This document shows, in pieces, positions 1 to 8,560 of a stretch of DNA of 51,063 bases (the first letter of the stretch is position 1; every line of letters begins with the position of its first letter). The notes under the pieces were generated by a model, which was not told the origin of the DNA, did no database searches, and saw only the letters and a list, made by a program, of their open reading frames with translations. The stretch spans positions 1-51,063 of the forward strand of contig JALSTK010000110.1 in the NCBI GenBank assembly GCA_026983775.1. The letters are read 5' to 3'. The DNA is from Calditrichia bacterium. Lineage in GTDB: Bacteria; Calditrichota; Calditrichia; Calditrichales; Calditrichaceae. The translations under genes were made by a program, and so were the position numbers.

Positions 1-614
1 TTTAAAGCTTTGGCCTCCACCCGTCCTCCGTAAATTTCCACATATAGCCACTTATTAACCCGTCTTAAAGCAATATCCTCTTTTTTAAAAGGTACTTCGG
101 TGAAGATATGGATGAGAGTGCCGTTCTGTTTTTCAGTGATGGCGATTTGAGAAATGTTGATATTTTTTCTACCGCTCTTAAAAAGACCTTTGCTGGCATT
201 AAATTCCAGGCGCAAATTGGTGTGATTCGTCAGCAGCTCCGCTAAATCCTGGGCATTGACCCATAATTCTCCGTTCTGCCACAACGGAGGATAAAATACT
301 TGCCAGGGCTGATCGTTGATTAAAACAAAGGTGTTTCGGGCTGTGAATTTTAATTTGGTACTGCCTACACTAATGACGGTCTTTCGCTTCTCCTGGTTGG
401 TAAAAATCCCCAGGTTCATGTTTTGACTAAAATCCACCAACGAAAGATAATACTGGCCCCATTTTTTCATCACGGGCAGAGTAATCTGTCGGCCACCAGC
501 TTGTAAAGTTATACTTCCGGCCGGATATGGGTCGGCTCCGAACAAGGTCGGGGGGAAGAGAGTTAAGCCGGGTAGAAAGGCTAATAATTTTTGTACAAAT
601 ATACGGCGATGCAT
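1..614 (-). CDS. Probable N-acetylmuramoyl-L-alanine amidase, N-terminal part (runs off the window)
   Basis: The reading frame opens at the ATG at 614 and stays open to the window edge, giving 204 residues with no stop. It starts with a basic, hydrophobic signal peptide (MHRRIFVQKLLAFLPGL). Next comes a region that looks like a copper-amine-oxidase-N-like module (GGRQITLPVMKKWGQYYLSL, later a WVNAQDLAELL segment). A beta-rich stretch resembling an AMIN domain (RVNKWLYVEIYGGRVEA) runs into the edge. This order is usual in periplasmic peptidoglycan amidases of this lineage, where the zinc-dependent catalytic domain follows. The catalytic domain is outside the window, so the enzyme name is inferred. 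No strong ribosome binding site is visible before the ATG; the start was chosen because the signal peptide begins there. Confidence 0.5.
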   Translation of the reverse strand, partial: MHRRIFVQKLLAFLPGLTLFPPTLFGADPYPAGSITLQAGGRQITLPVMKKWGQYYLSLVDFSQNMNLGIFTNQEKRKTVISVGSTKLKFTARNTFVLINDQPWQVFYPPLWQNGELWVNAQDLAELLTNHTNLRLEFNASKGLFKSGRKNINISQIAITEKQNGTLIHIFTEVPFKKEDIALRRVNKWLYVEIYGGRVEAKAL

Positions 615-969
615 GTGCGTTGCGAACCTGAATCTTAATTATTTTAGTAGGTAAGTTACTTAATTCGCCCTTCCATATCAACCGAAGTCCTTTTGTAGCG
701 GAGAATAAGTTTTTTGTGATTCTATCTTTAATTTAACGCAGTATACGGATGAGACTACGCGTCACGGCATCCGGAGTGCAGTTGTCCGTGTGGAGTGGAA
801 AAGTCACTCTCAAAAAATTGACGTTCGAACAACATGAAACATATTCTTTGCCGAATATCGGATACACCTTTCCCGATTCCAGGTTTGCCCCGTTACCCTA
901 TCAAAATTTCAATCTTGCCGGTAATAGGTGTCCATAAAACATTACTTCCGATCCTTATGATTTTTGATA
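615..969. other. Intergenic region of about 355 bases without a supported gene
   Basis: It lies between the end of the giant secreted protein gene and the start of the amidase gene, both on the minus strand. It should hold the promoter of the amidase gene and the transcript end of the upstream gene. I could not find a convincing hairpin plus T-tract for the latter. An open frame on the plus strand (749-937, 62 codons) has no recognisable motif and no good ribosome binding site, so I do not call it. Confidence 0.5.
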
Positions 970-3900
970 TTAGAAGTATTTCAGCATTTGTGCTCTTTGA
1001 ATAATAAACACCTTAAGCACCTTAGTTACCTTACTCCCGTCAGAGAGCGTCATCTCAATATGCGCAAAATAGATTCCGCTCGCTACTGGCAATCCTCTTT
1101 CATTCTTCAGATCCCAATTATAAAACTGCGTATCATCGTCTTTTACCAGCTTACGTACCTGGTCTCCCGCAAGAGTGAAAAGACGAATGGTAGCTTTTTT
1201 AGGCAGATGAAAGAAACGTATAAATTTAGTAAACCGGTTCGGTTCCTGATTGTTCCATGCGTAGTATGGGTTTGGATATACAGTTACCTTTTCTACCGCT
1301 TCACGCTCCAGGGCTATACCCGATTCAACTGCAGGAGCTTTGAATGAGAATACATCAGCATCCGTATTTACATTCGAGGCAAATATCATCAAGGTGAACT
1401 CACCTTCCAAATAAGGATGTGTACCGCGAGGTGCCGGTGCAATGCTGTATAAAACAGGCCAGCCGCCAAACATGGCAGAAGCTAACAAACCTCCCGGAAG
1501 ATACTCTGTATAAGTCGTATCATAATCATCATTTAATACATAAAAATATTCATATCCACCGTCATCCGCGAAGGTAGAATCAACCGGATTCCAACCCATA
1601 TCCCAAATCGCGTCTTGCGAAGGATCGCCATGAGATTCGATCATGGCTAATTTTAACCTTCTGGGTGGATCACTCTCTACATCAAAAGCGGCCATCGGCA
1701 AATAGGCCAAATACGTATGCCAATCCCCCCAACCATCTATAGCCACCCCCATTGACCAGCGATCGGGATTTTCCGCTTTACTCAAGGCCATGATATCTTC
1801 GATCGTAGTATCGGCCGGTCCTGCAGCACTTAATCCTGCGAAGTATAGATCCACATCCATGTAATCTGTCGGATTGGTGAGGGATGTACCTAAATGGTCA
1901 GAGCCGTTACCCAAGCCGCCGAACAAACCGATCCATCCCCTGTCACGACCACTTATCCAACGCGGATCAGTGAAATCCCAGCCTTTTAAATAGGTTCTCG
2001 ATAAAGGCGTATCTTTTCCATAGGCTTCCCCATAACGATTTGGATTTATGCCGACCGGAGGCCCATACACCCTAATTTGCAAACCGTCGGCGAGAGGTGC
2101 ATCCGAAGCTTTGGTGTCAGGTGCCAATTGAACCTGTTTACTTAAAACCGTTTTTTCTGCATCTTTATCTACCAAATCCCAGAAGATTTGGCCATACGTC
2201 GCAGAATTTGTATCCGAATCCGCTTCGAAAACCACTTCATATTCATGACCGGTTGTTGTAGCCGGATTAATAACTGTAATCTTAACCGTTCCATCGGAAT
2301 TCCCGGAAGTATGTGCCACCGGCAGAGATTGACCGGGATCACCGGTAAATTTAATACCCGGTTTGGGCGGCTGAGTGAAAACGGGGATAGCCGTTAAGGG
2401 TGATTCAAAAGTTTTATGGGTTGTTAATTGCGGACTTGGATTATAATTATAGGCCGTTACTGCAAAATAATAGGTGTTTCCCGGATATAACGGTTTGCCC
2501 GTGAGGTAATCCTTATCAACAATAAAATATCTCTGAACACCTGAATCCTTACCAAACTGGACAGGAATCAGTACTTTTTGCCCATATGCTTCGACATAAG
2601 TCATCTCTTTGATATTTTTTACACCATCCACTAAATCATAGGTGGCGATCAATCTGGCATCCGCTTTACCGGAAATAGCCGAAGGTAACTGATATACATT
2701 ATAGCCTTCGAAAGTATAACCGGTTGTATAACTATCTTTATAAATCGTATTTTCGGTTCTGCTCACATAAAACGGATCAGAGCCCCAATTAAGCACTATT
2801 TTCATTTCCATAGGTGTTATTTTTAGTCGGGGAGCCGGTGGTTCCTTAGCTTTGGAAATCAAAGCAAACAATCGGTCATAAACATACTGAACAACAACAT
2901 CGTTCTTTTTCAAATCGACTACCGACTTGGTACGGCTGCTTCCCAAACCACCGACGACGGCCACAACTACTTCCTGTGTATCACCCGGCATCATGGTAAA
3001 GGGGCCGGAATTTAAGCTCATGCGTCGATCTCCAGGAGCAAGATTATAGGGAATACCATCGATATCGCCTTGCCCCGTATCCGGGTCCCCATTCAGAGGA
3101 AATTTGGTCGCAGGACCGCCTTCATACGAGTTGATACGATGGGTAAAAGGGATTGGATTGTTCACGTCGTTGGTAGGAATATATCCACGCAGCAAATTGT
3201 ACCATTCCAAGGTTCCGTCATACCTCCCTAATTCAGGGTCATCCCACTCCCCCCCTTTAGAGAAATATCCGAATGAAGTCATGGGCAGATTTTTATACCC
3301 CGGGCGACGTTTTAAATTAAAAATAGCCGTATCGGCCGGATTGCCCGTATATACCATAGGCCCTTGTAAAATATCATAACCTATAGCCGGAGGCGCCAAA
3401 TTGAAGGGTTCAAAACTGGCATCGCTTTTGCCTCCATTATAAGCAAAACCCATGCTCAGAACCGAGTCACAACCGACTAAGTCGTCAGAAGAGGTACCAA
3501 TATCCGGGTCAGACCACTGGGCTACGTACATATCATCCAACTCTTTTCCGGAGATGTTGATTAGCTTATATTTTTTGAAAAGAATCTGTCCCAAACGGGT
3601 GGTGGGTTGATTATAGCCCCAAGCAGTTACCTGAAGCTCTATCCCAATCGGATCCGAACCGTATAAATCCTGAGTACGGCTGGGATCGGTATCATTAACT
3701 TTAAACCAAACTACCTGGTCGGCGTTGGCTATACCGGGTTCATCCACACCCTTTGTATAGATGCCGTCTCCATCCGTATCGATCCAGGGAGCACCCTCGT
3801 CTACCGGCCAATCCTCGGCGTCTTGTTTATACTGTTCGATGATTTCATCAATTTCAGCGTCGGTTACGGCGTCTTCTTTTTTAGTAAAAAATTCGGCTGC

Positions 3901-4308
3901 ATCCTGACGTACCTGATCCCGGGTCAACGTCTTCCAATCGCTGCGATAGCGATAGATACGATCCAACAGAGCCTGGGTGCCGGTACGATACGTCTGTCCG
4001 CCAACCCGAATCTGACCGTCAATTTTACAACCCCAGACAAAACCGTCTTCGTAGATTACATTCGAAGTTCCCCGGGGATAAATGCCGCCGGGGTTGCCAT
4101 TCGGACCGATACCGGAAATACCGTCTTTATACATCCAATACGACCAATTATTAATATTGAAAAGCGTGGAGGACGGGTCTAATACAGCGCCTTTAGAGAA
4201 AATTTTGTGTGAAGCTTTTTCGGGTCCTCTTCCAAAAGAAAAAGAGCTAAGAAGAAGCAGAATCACCACCGAAAGCACCGGGTTCCATAAATTCGTTTTC
4301 CCGGGCAT
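970..4308 (-). CDS. Giant secreted protein with fibronectin-like region and C-terminal sorting domain (orphan copy)
   Basis: 1112 residues. A signal peptide covers residues 1 to about 26 (LSVVILLLLSSFSFGRG). The N-terminal half is a large beta-rich region with an acidic, calcium-loop-like segment (DTDGDGIYTKG) and the conserved stretch GSDPIGIELQVTAWGYNQ. A fibronectin-type-III-like region starts near residue 490 (FEGYNVYQLPSA). The end is an FlgD-like type A sorting domain (VYPNPYYAWN, LFTLAGDQVRKL, GLPVASGIYFAHI), so export by T9SS and surface anchoring are expected. It is a paralogue of the protein at 8561-12421 and more distantly of the one at 29715-32888. Unlike them it has no TonB receptor or PorV-like gene beside it. 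The start ATG follows AGGAGGTG. The molecular function is unknown; by analogy with its paralogues it may be a surface binding protein. Confidence 0.85.
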   Translation of the reverse strand: MPGKTNLWNPVLSVVILLLLSSFSFGRGPEKASHKIFSKGAVLDPSSTLFNINNWSYWMYKDGISGIGPNGNPGGIYPRGTSNVIYEDGFVWGCKIDGQIRVGGQTYRTGTQALLDRIYRYRSDWKTLTRDQVRQDAAEFFTKKEDAVTDAEIDEIIEQYKQDAEDWPVDEGAPWIDTDGDGIYTKGVDEPGIANADQVVWFKVNDTDPSRTQDLYGSDPIGIELQVTAWGYNQPTTRLGQILFKKYKLINISGKELDDMYVAQWSDPDIGTSSDDLVGCDSVLSMGFAYNGGKSDASFEPFNLAPPAIGYDILQGPMVYTGNPADTAIFNLKRRPGYKNLPMTSFGYFSKGGEWDDPELGRYDGTLEWYNLLRGYIPTNDVNNPIPFTHRINSYEGGPATKFPLNGDPDTGQGDIDGIPYNLAPGDRRMSLNSGPFTMMPGDTQEVVVAVVGGLGSSRTKSVVDLKKNDVVVQYVYDRLFALISKAKEPPAPRLKITPMEMKIVLNWGSDPFYVSRTENTIYKDSYTTGYTFEGYNVYQLPSAISGKADARLIATYDLVDGVKNIKEMTYVEAYGQKVLIPVQFGKDSGVQRYFIVDKDYLTGKPLYPGNTYYFAVTAYNYNPSPQLTTHKTFESPLTAIPVFTQPPKPGIKFTGDPGQSLPVAHTSGNSDGTVKITVINPATTTGHEYEVVFEADSDTNSATYGQIFWDLVDKDAEKTVLSKQVQLAPDTKASDAPLADGLQIRVYGPPVGINPNRYGEAYGKDTPLSRTYLKGWDFTDPRWISGRDRGWIGLFGGLGNGSDHLGTSLTNPTDYMDVDLYFAGLSAAGPADTTIEDIMALSKAENPDRWSMGVAIDGWGDWHTYLAYLPMAAFDVESDPPRRLKLAMIESHGDPSQDAIWDMGWNPVDSTFADDGGYEYFYVLNDDYDTTYTEYLPGGLLASAMFGGWPVLYSIAPAPRGTHPYLEGEFTLMIFASNVNTDADVFSFKAPAVESGIALEREAVEKVTVYPNPYYAWNNQEPNRFTKFIRFFHLPKKATIRLFTLAGDQVRKLVKDDDTQFYNWDLKNERGLPVASGIYFAHIEMTLSDGSKVTKVLKVFIIQRAQMLKYF
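976..1211 (-). repeat. Near-identical repeat, copy A (sorting-domain 3' end)
   Basis: About 236 bases encoding the last part of the sorting domain match 8567-8802 with roughly five substitutions until both ends of the block, although the two genes are much more divergent elsewhere. Direct repeat in the same orientation. This points to recent gene conversion, a recent partial duplication or very strong constraint. Confidence 0.9.
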
Positions 4309-4873
4309 TTTTCACCTCCTAACCTTTTTACCTCTACAAACGTTTCTTGACAGGTCCGACCAAAACGCCGGATTCTATCTGTCCAAACGCAAGATAAAAA
4401 CCAAAAACCGACCCTTCCGGTACCACCGGTCTCTTTTTTGTACACCTCGTTTTTATCTTTCTTTTTCAGAATGTTAGCAGTTGACGGAAAGTGCTTTACA
4501 GGCCCGGTCTAAAATCCAGATTGAGAATCACCGGCTATGCTTGAAGAGCTCCATGCTCTGCCGGCAATGAAAATGGCACAGGATAGATCTTTTGTAAACA
4601 ACAGAATACAGGGCCTTATAGCAGACAATATAGAGTATCCGTTTGTTATTGTCCCGATTGTACGATTATGATACCCTACTTCCCGACCGGTAAACTGTAG
4701 AATCGCTTCCCATCTATAAAACTATCCGCAATATCTTATCTTACATTTTAACAAAATTCAACCGGATCGAATGCGTATGATACCTGTCATCATCGTCGGC
4801 CGGAAAAGTAATCCCTATCGCCGGACATTATTCGGTTCTGAGCAGAGTTGAGAGGAAAAAGATTAAGCTGAAC

Positions 4874-4942
4874 GAAGAAACAAACAGTTTTGCAAAAAAT
4901 TGCCGACGATGCATTAACTTCATGAATCTAATTTGTTTCTTC
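4874..4942. repeat. Inverted repeat, 11-base perfect arms
   Basis: GAAGAAACAAA at 4874-4884 is the exact reverse complement of TTTGTTTCTTC at 4932-4942, with 47 bases between. A second pair (AAAAAG near 4856, CTTTTT near 4946) lies just outside and could extend the structure. It could be a folded non-coding RNA, an operator pair or a relic of an inserted element; the sequence does not decide. Confidence 0.45.
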
Positions 4943-5075
4943 CGACTTTTTAAGTTACTCAAAATGATCTTTTCTGTCAATTTATGTATCGCTGGAAATC
5001 ATTTTCACCAAAGAAGCTTTTCGGGAGCGGCATATGCATCCGTTCGTATTCTCTGGCGCATTGCAAAGCAGATAT

Positions 5076-5105
5076 TTGAATAAATCCTTGCATCATGTTT
5101 ATATA
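5076..5105 (+). promoter_or_regulatory. Possible sigma70-type promoter of the ABC operon
   Basis: TTGAAT at 5076-5081 and TATATA at 5100-5105 are separated by 18 bases and lie about 55 bases before the ABC start codon. The match is moderate and the sequence is AT-rich, so chance is possible. Confidence 0.3.
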
Positions 5106-5158
5106 AATTGTTTAATTAGGTTACGAACTCTGAGGATTAAGACCAGGAAGGAAAACGT

Positions 5159-6067
5159 ATGAGTATTCTTGAAATTCAAAATGTGTCCAAATCTTTCGGC
5201 CGATTTAAAGCCGTCGATAAAGTGAGTTTCACCGTTCAGGCGGGACAAATTCACGGCCTGCTCGGTCCAAACGGCGCCGGAAAAACAACAACTATTCGCA
5301 TGATCATGAATATTATTCTGCCGGATGAGGGCCACATCCGTCTTTTCGGACAGGCCATGAATGAAGAACTTAAAACAAAAATCGGTTATCTTCCCGAAGA
5401 GCGCGGTATCTATCCCAAGATGAGAGTGCGGGAATTACTTGTTTTTCTTGGGGAACTGCACGGTATATCCCGCTCTCTTGCCCGTCTAAAATCTCAGCAA
5501 TGGTTGCAAAAGTTGGAAATCGGTCACACAGAAAATAAGAAGGTCGAAGAATTATCCAAGGGCATGCAACAGAAGCTGCAATTCATCGGCACCATTTTGC
5601 ATGATCCCGAGCTGCTTATCCTGGATGAACCGTTTTCCGGATTGGACCCGGTCAATGTAAATCTGCTCAAAGATATCATGCTGGATTTTAAAGCACAGGG
5701 TAAGGCCATCGTTTTCTCCACCCACATGATGGACGCCGCCGAACGGTTGTGTGACGAAATCGTTATGATCGACCACGGTAAGAAGGTCTTGGATGGTTCC
5801 CTGTCCGCCATTAAAAATCAATATGGTAAAGATGCTATTCACATTGAGTACAAGGGTGACGGAAACTATCTAAAAAAAGCGGATATAATCCATAAACTTG
5901 ATGATTACGGGAATTATGCCGAGCTCGAATTAAAAGAGGGCGTATCTTTGAATGCTTTCTTTTCTGATGCGATAAAACATCTCGAGGTTATTAAAATTGA
6001 TACCCGCAAATCCAGCCTGAATGAGATTTTCATCTCTCTTGCCGGGGAAGGAGAAGACCATGAATAA
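5159..6067 (+). CDS. ABC transporter ATP-binding protein, NatA type
   Basis: 302 residues, the usual length of the family. It binds and hydrolyses ATP on the cytoplasmic side and drives the membrane partner encoded next. Walker A is GPNGAGKTT (residues 36-44), the signature is LSKGMQQ (132-138), Walker B is LLILDEP (152-158) and the switch histidine is in STHM (189). The segment LPEERGIYPKM is typical of the sodium-efflux/bacitracin-type exporters (NatA, YhaQ). A C-terminal accessory domain of about 80 residues follows. The ATG is preceded by AGGAAGGA at good spacing. It overlaps the permease gene by 8 bases, so the two are translationally coupled. Sodium or organic-compound export is a family-level guess; the substrate is not visible in the sequence. 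Confidence 0.93.
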   Translation: MSILEIQNVSKSFGRFKAVDKVSFTVQAGQIHGLLGPNGAGKTTTIRMIMNIILPDEGHIRLFGQAMNEELKTKIGYLPEERGIYPKMRVRELLVFLGELHGISRSLARLKSQQWLQKLEIGHTENKKVEELSKGMQQKLQFIGTILHDPELLILDEPFSGLDPVNVNLLKDIMLDFKAQGKAIVFSTHMMDAAERLCDEIVMIDHGKKVLDGSLSAIKNQYGKDAIHIEYKGDGNYLKKADIIHKLDDYGNYAELELKEGVSLNAFFSDAIKHLEVIKIDTRKSSLNEIFISLAGEGEDHE

Positions 6068-7322
6068 GATATGGATTATTCTAAAGCGCGAATACAGGGA
6101 ATCGGTTTTTAAAAAAAGTTTTATTATCATCACCCTTCTGACTCCCTTGATCATGATCGGATTGAGTGTCTTGCCGACCTTGTTGATGTTCCTGAGCAGC
6201 GAAAAAACGGAACGTATTGACGTGATCGATCAAAGTCACTCGGTTTATAATGAGCTTACCGTAAACCTTAAAGATACGCTTAAAAATAAAAAACCAAAAT
6301 TCATTTTTAAACAGGTATTCGTCGGTAACAAACCTTTTGATCGGCTCTTATCGCAGGAACAGGCTCTCATAGAGAATGAACAGATTGACGGTTTGTTGTT
6401 TATTCCTTCCACCGTGGAAGATAGCGGAAAAGTGGAGTACTACTCGAAAAATGTGGCCGATCTATCTCTGAATCATGAGCTAAGGAATGCTATTCGCAAG
6501 ATCGTAATGAATCACCGTATTGTGAAATCCGGTCTGGACCCGAGGATGGTACAAAAGTTGATCAGGCCGGTCGAGATGAAAACCGTTAAGATCGTGAAAG
6601 GCGGTCGGGCCGAAGAGCGGGGATTTATACAGGAGTATTTCAGCACTTTTATCTTTGTCATGATCCTCTATTTTACATTGATTATGTACGGGGCCAGTAT
6701 TATGCGTAGTGTGGTTCAGGAGAAGACTTCCCGTGTCATCGAAGTCTTGTTATCGGGCAGTACTCCTTTCCAACTCATGACCGGTAAAATTATCGGTCAG
6801 GGACTGGTTGGGTTTACCCAATACCTTATTTGGGCGGTGTTCGGTATCGGACTAATCCTCTTCGGCAGCAGTTCCCTGCCCGGTGTCAGCCAATATCTTA
6901 ATTTTTCCCCCATGACCTTTGTTTATTTCGTAATTTTTTTTATCCTCGGTTATTTTTTATTCTCAACCTTATATGCTGCCGTCGGTGCCGTCAGCAACAA
7001 CGATCAGGAAGCCCAGCAAATGTCCATGCCTATTATCTTGCTTCTTATCGTACCGATTATATTTAACGGTTATATTGTGAAGAGTCCCGATAGCTCTTTA
7101 TCCGTCTTTTTATCCATTTTCCCGACTTTCTCGCCGATTATCATGTTTGCCAGAATCAATTTATCGAATCCTCCTATCTGGCAAATTGTATCATCGATCC
7201 TGCTTCTGGTGTTGACTATTTTGTTTTCCATCTGGATAGTAGCCAGGATTTACAGAGTGGGTATTTTAATGTACGGCAAGCGGCCGACTCTGCCGGAGAT
7301 CATGAAGTGGCTGAAGAATTAA
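6060..7322 (+). CDS. ABC transporter permease, NatB/ABC-2 type
   Basis: 420 residues from the ATG at 6060, which sits behind GGAAGGAGA inside the end of the ATPase gene. The topology is that of ABC-2 permeases of the NatB/YhaP group: a first membrane helix near residues 20-45 (LLTPLIMIGLSVLPTLLMFL), a large extracytoplasmic part to about residue 195, then a bundle of helices (MILYFTLIMYGASIMRS, and four or five more). The motif VVQEKTSRVIEVLLSGSTPF between helices is characteristic. It forms the channel with the ATPase encoded just upstream. A longer frame from 6021 exists, but its extra residues are encoded inside the ATPase gene and lack a ribosome binding site. Confidence 0.92.
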   Translation: MNKIWIILKREYRESVFKKSFIIITLLTPLIMIGLSVLPTLLMFLSSEKTERIDVIDQSHSVYNELTVNLKDTLKNKKPKFIFKQVFVGNKPFDRLLSQEQALIENEQIDGLLFIPSTVEDSGKVEYYSKNVADLSLNHELRNAIRKIVMNHRIVKSGLDPRMVQKLIRPVEMKTVKIVKGGRAEERGFIQEYFSTFIFVMILYFTLIMYGASIMRSVVQEKTSRVIEVLLSGSTPFQLMTGKIIGQGLVGFTQYLIWAVFGIGLILFGSSSLPGVSQYLNFSPMTFVYFVIFFILGYFLFSTLYAAVGAVSNNDQEAQQMSMPIILLLIVPIIFNGYIVKSPDSSLSVFLSIFPTFSPIIMFARINLSNPPIWQIVSSILLLVLTILFSIWIVARIYRVGILMYGKRPTLPEIMKWLKN

Positions 7323-7424
7323 AAATGATTACTAACCGGAATGTCACCTTGCATCTCTTCCGGCAATAAAAGGGGCGGGGGTGAAATCAAATAGATGCCA
7401 ATTTCTCTATCTTTCTAATAAAAA

Positions 7425-7452
7425 AAGGGAACCGACATTCGCCAGTTCCCTT
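7425..7452 (-). terminator. Intrinsic terminator of operon 1 (receptor / giant protein / PorV-like)
   Basis: Read on the minus strand, AAGGGAAC (7452-7445) pairs perfectly with GTTCCCTT (7432-7425), with a 12-base loop, and is followed directly by a run of T. It lies 19 bases after the PorV-like stop codon and between convergent genes, so it may also slow transcripts from the ABC operon. Confidence 0.85.
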
Positions 7453-7471
7453 CTATACTAAACCCTACACC

Positions 7472-8512
7472 TTAAAATCCTATTTTCAGAGAAAACAGAT
7501 TATTACCGTTAAAATACTTAGAATCACGGTAAGCATAATCAATTGTTAAATCGGCACCGCCAATATTATAATTGAAACCGGCTCCAATCGTAAAGTGATA
7601 GAGTTGATCTTCCGAAGCTAACCCATTACGTAATACATAACCAGCACGTAAGGCTAGCATATCTTTGAACATATACTCAGCACCAAACTTAAAAGCATCA
7701 GTACCAAAATTATTATTGGCAAAATTACCGCTAACTAATAGATTATTGGTTTCATCAATGGCGTATTTATAACCTAGCCCAAGCTCAAAAGAAGCAGGCA
7801 ACTGATCAGATGAAGTCATCCGTTTATTGTAATTCGGAAAACTAGCGCCTGATTCAGTAGACTGGGTAATAAAGGCACTCCCGTTATACTGCATATTCGT
7901 ACCAACATTCTTTATAACCATACCGAGAGATAACCCATTGATACCCGCCACACCATGATATTGAATTCCAGCATCCACGGCAAAGGCACTGGCCGTTGCC
8001 CGATCAATACTCTCATAGATCATTTTTCCATTAAAACCAACCTGAATTGCATTAGTTAGCATAATAGAATAAGCTAATCCGATCGTTGTAAATGTCGGGG
8101 AAAACGTTCTACCACTGGCACCATCCGGATCTTCGACTGTTGTTAAAGGAATATCACCAAAATCAAATGCTTTTATGGTGACACCCAAATTACCCAGGCT
8201 TCCCATATTAAAACCAAGGCCAAGGTAATTAACATGAACATCATCAAAAATATTCATCGAAGAAAACACACCGGCTGCGTTACCTTTCATTGATGACAAA
8301 CCTGCCGGATTCCAGAAGATACCGTCAACTCCGCTTACTTCGGCGATATTAGCACCGCCCATCGCCAGATAACGCGCCCCTACAGGAACAAGCACCTGTA
8401 CACCGGCCGCCGTACCGGTACGCGCAACGTCACCGGCATAACTAGGCGTCAAACCAACAAATAGTATGAACGCCAATAGTGCGGTAATCATGCTTATTTT
8501 GTTTCTTTTCAT
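7472..8512 (-). CDS. PorV/PorQ-family outer-membrane beta-barrel protein (operon 1)
   Basis: 346 residues. Signal peptide at residues 1-26 (ITALLAFILFVGLTPSYA). Next comes the family hallmark: a small-residue segment ending in GARYLAMGGANIAE, then DGIFWNPAGLS. The rest is alternating beta strands ending in a terminal aromatic (FSLKIGF), as expected for an outer-membrane barrel. In characterised T9SS systems PorV carries cargo from the translocon to the anchoring machinery. Here the gene is the last of a three-gene operon, 48 bases after the giant cargo-like protein, so a dedicated partnership with it is likely but not shown. GGGAG precedes the ATG. A paralogue lies at 28672-29691 in the same relative place. 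Confidence 0.85.
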   Translation of the reverse strand: MKRNKISMITALLAFILFVGLTPSYAGDVARTGTAAGVQVLVPVGARYLAMGGANIAEVSGVDGIFWNPAGLSSMKGNAAGVFSSMNIFDDVHVNYLGLGFNMGSLGNLGVTIKAFDFGDIPLTTVEDPDGASGRTFSPTFTTIGLAYSIMLTNAIQVGFNGKMIYESIDRATASAFAVDAGIQYHGVAGINGLSLGMVIKNVGTNMQYNGSAFITQSTESGASFPNYNKRMTSSDQLPASFELGLGYKYAIDETNNLLVSGNFANNNFGTDAFKFGAEYMFKDMLALRAGYVLRNGLASEDQLYHFTIGAGFNYNIGGADLTIDYAYRDSKYFNGNNLFSLKIGF

Positions 8513-8560
8513 TATATACTCCCTTAAAAATCAAACCTTTATTATTATTCAAATAAACTA

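Larger units (their letters stand above)
4309..5158. other. Long intergenic region of 850 bases between divergent genes
   Basis: No gene is supported here. The left end carries the ribosome binding site of the giant-protein gene (minus strand, 4313-4320). The right end carries a possible promoter and a clear ribosome binding site (AGGAAGGA at 5145-5152) for the ABC genes. In between are a perfect 11-base inverted repeat (4874-4884 with 4932-4942) and a nested hairpin around 4531-4563 (CCGGC with GCCGG outside, AGAGC with GCTCT inside). The length is unusual for this otherwise compact window. Confidence 0.6.

Noticed and set aside
427-681. Minus-strand frame of 84 codons at the window start
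   Set aside because: The frame that carries a signal peptide and domain-like sequence (1-614) is a different one; this is its shadow.
749-937. Open frame of 62 codons on the plus strand in the gap before the first giant gene
   Set aside because: No motif, no good ribosome binding site, and composition like the surrounding non-coding DNA.
964-1347. Plus-strand open frame of 127 codons over the end of the giant-protein gene
   Set aside because: It is antisense to a well-supported sorting-domain sequence; the same frame recurs at 8579 only because the DNA is repeated.
4418-4438. Short CCGGT/ACCGG hairpin with a T-run on the plus strand, terminator-like
   Set aside because: Only five pairs, three-base loop, and no plus-strand gene upstream to end.
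7338-7365. CCGGAA/TTCCGG hairpin after the ABC permease gene
   Set aside because: Six pairs around a 16-base loop and no T-tract; not convincing as a terminator.
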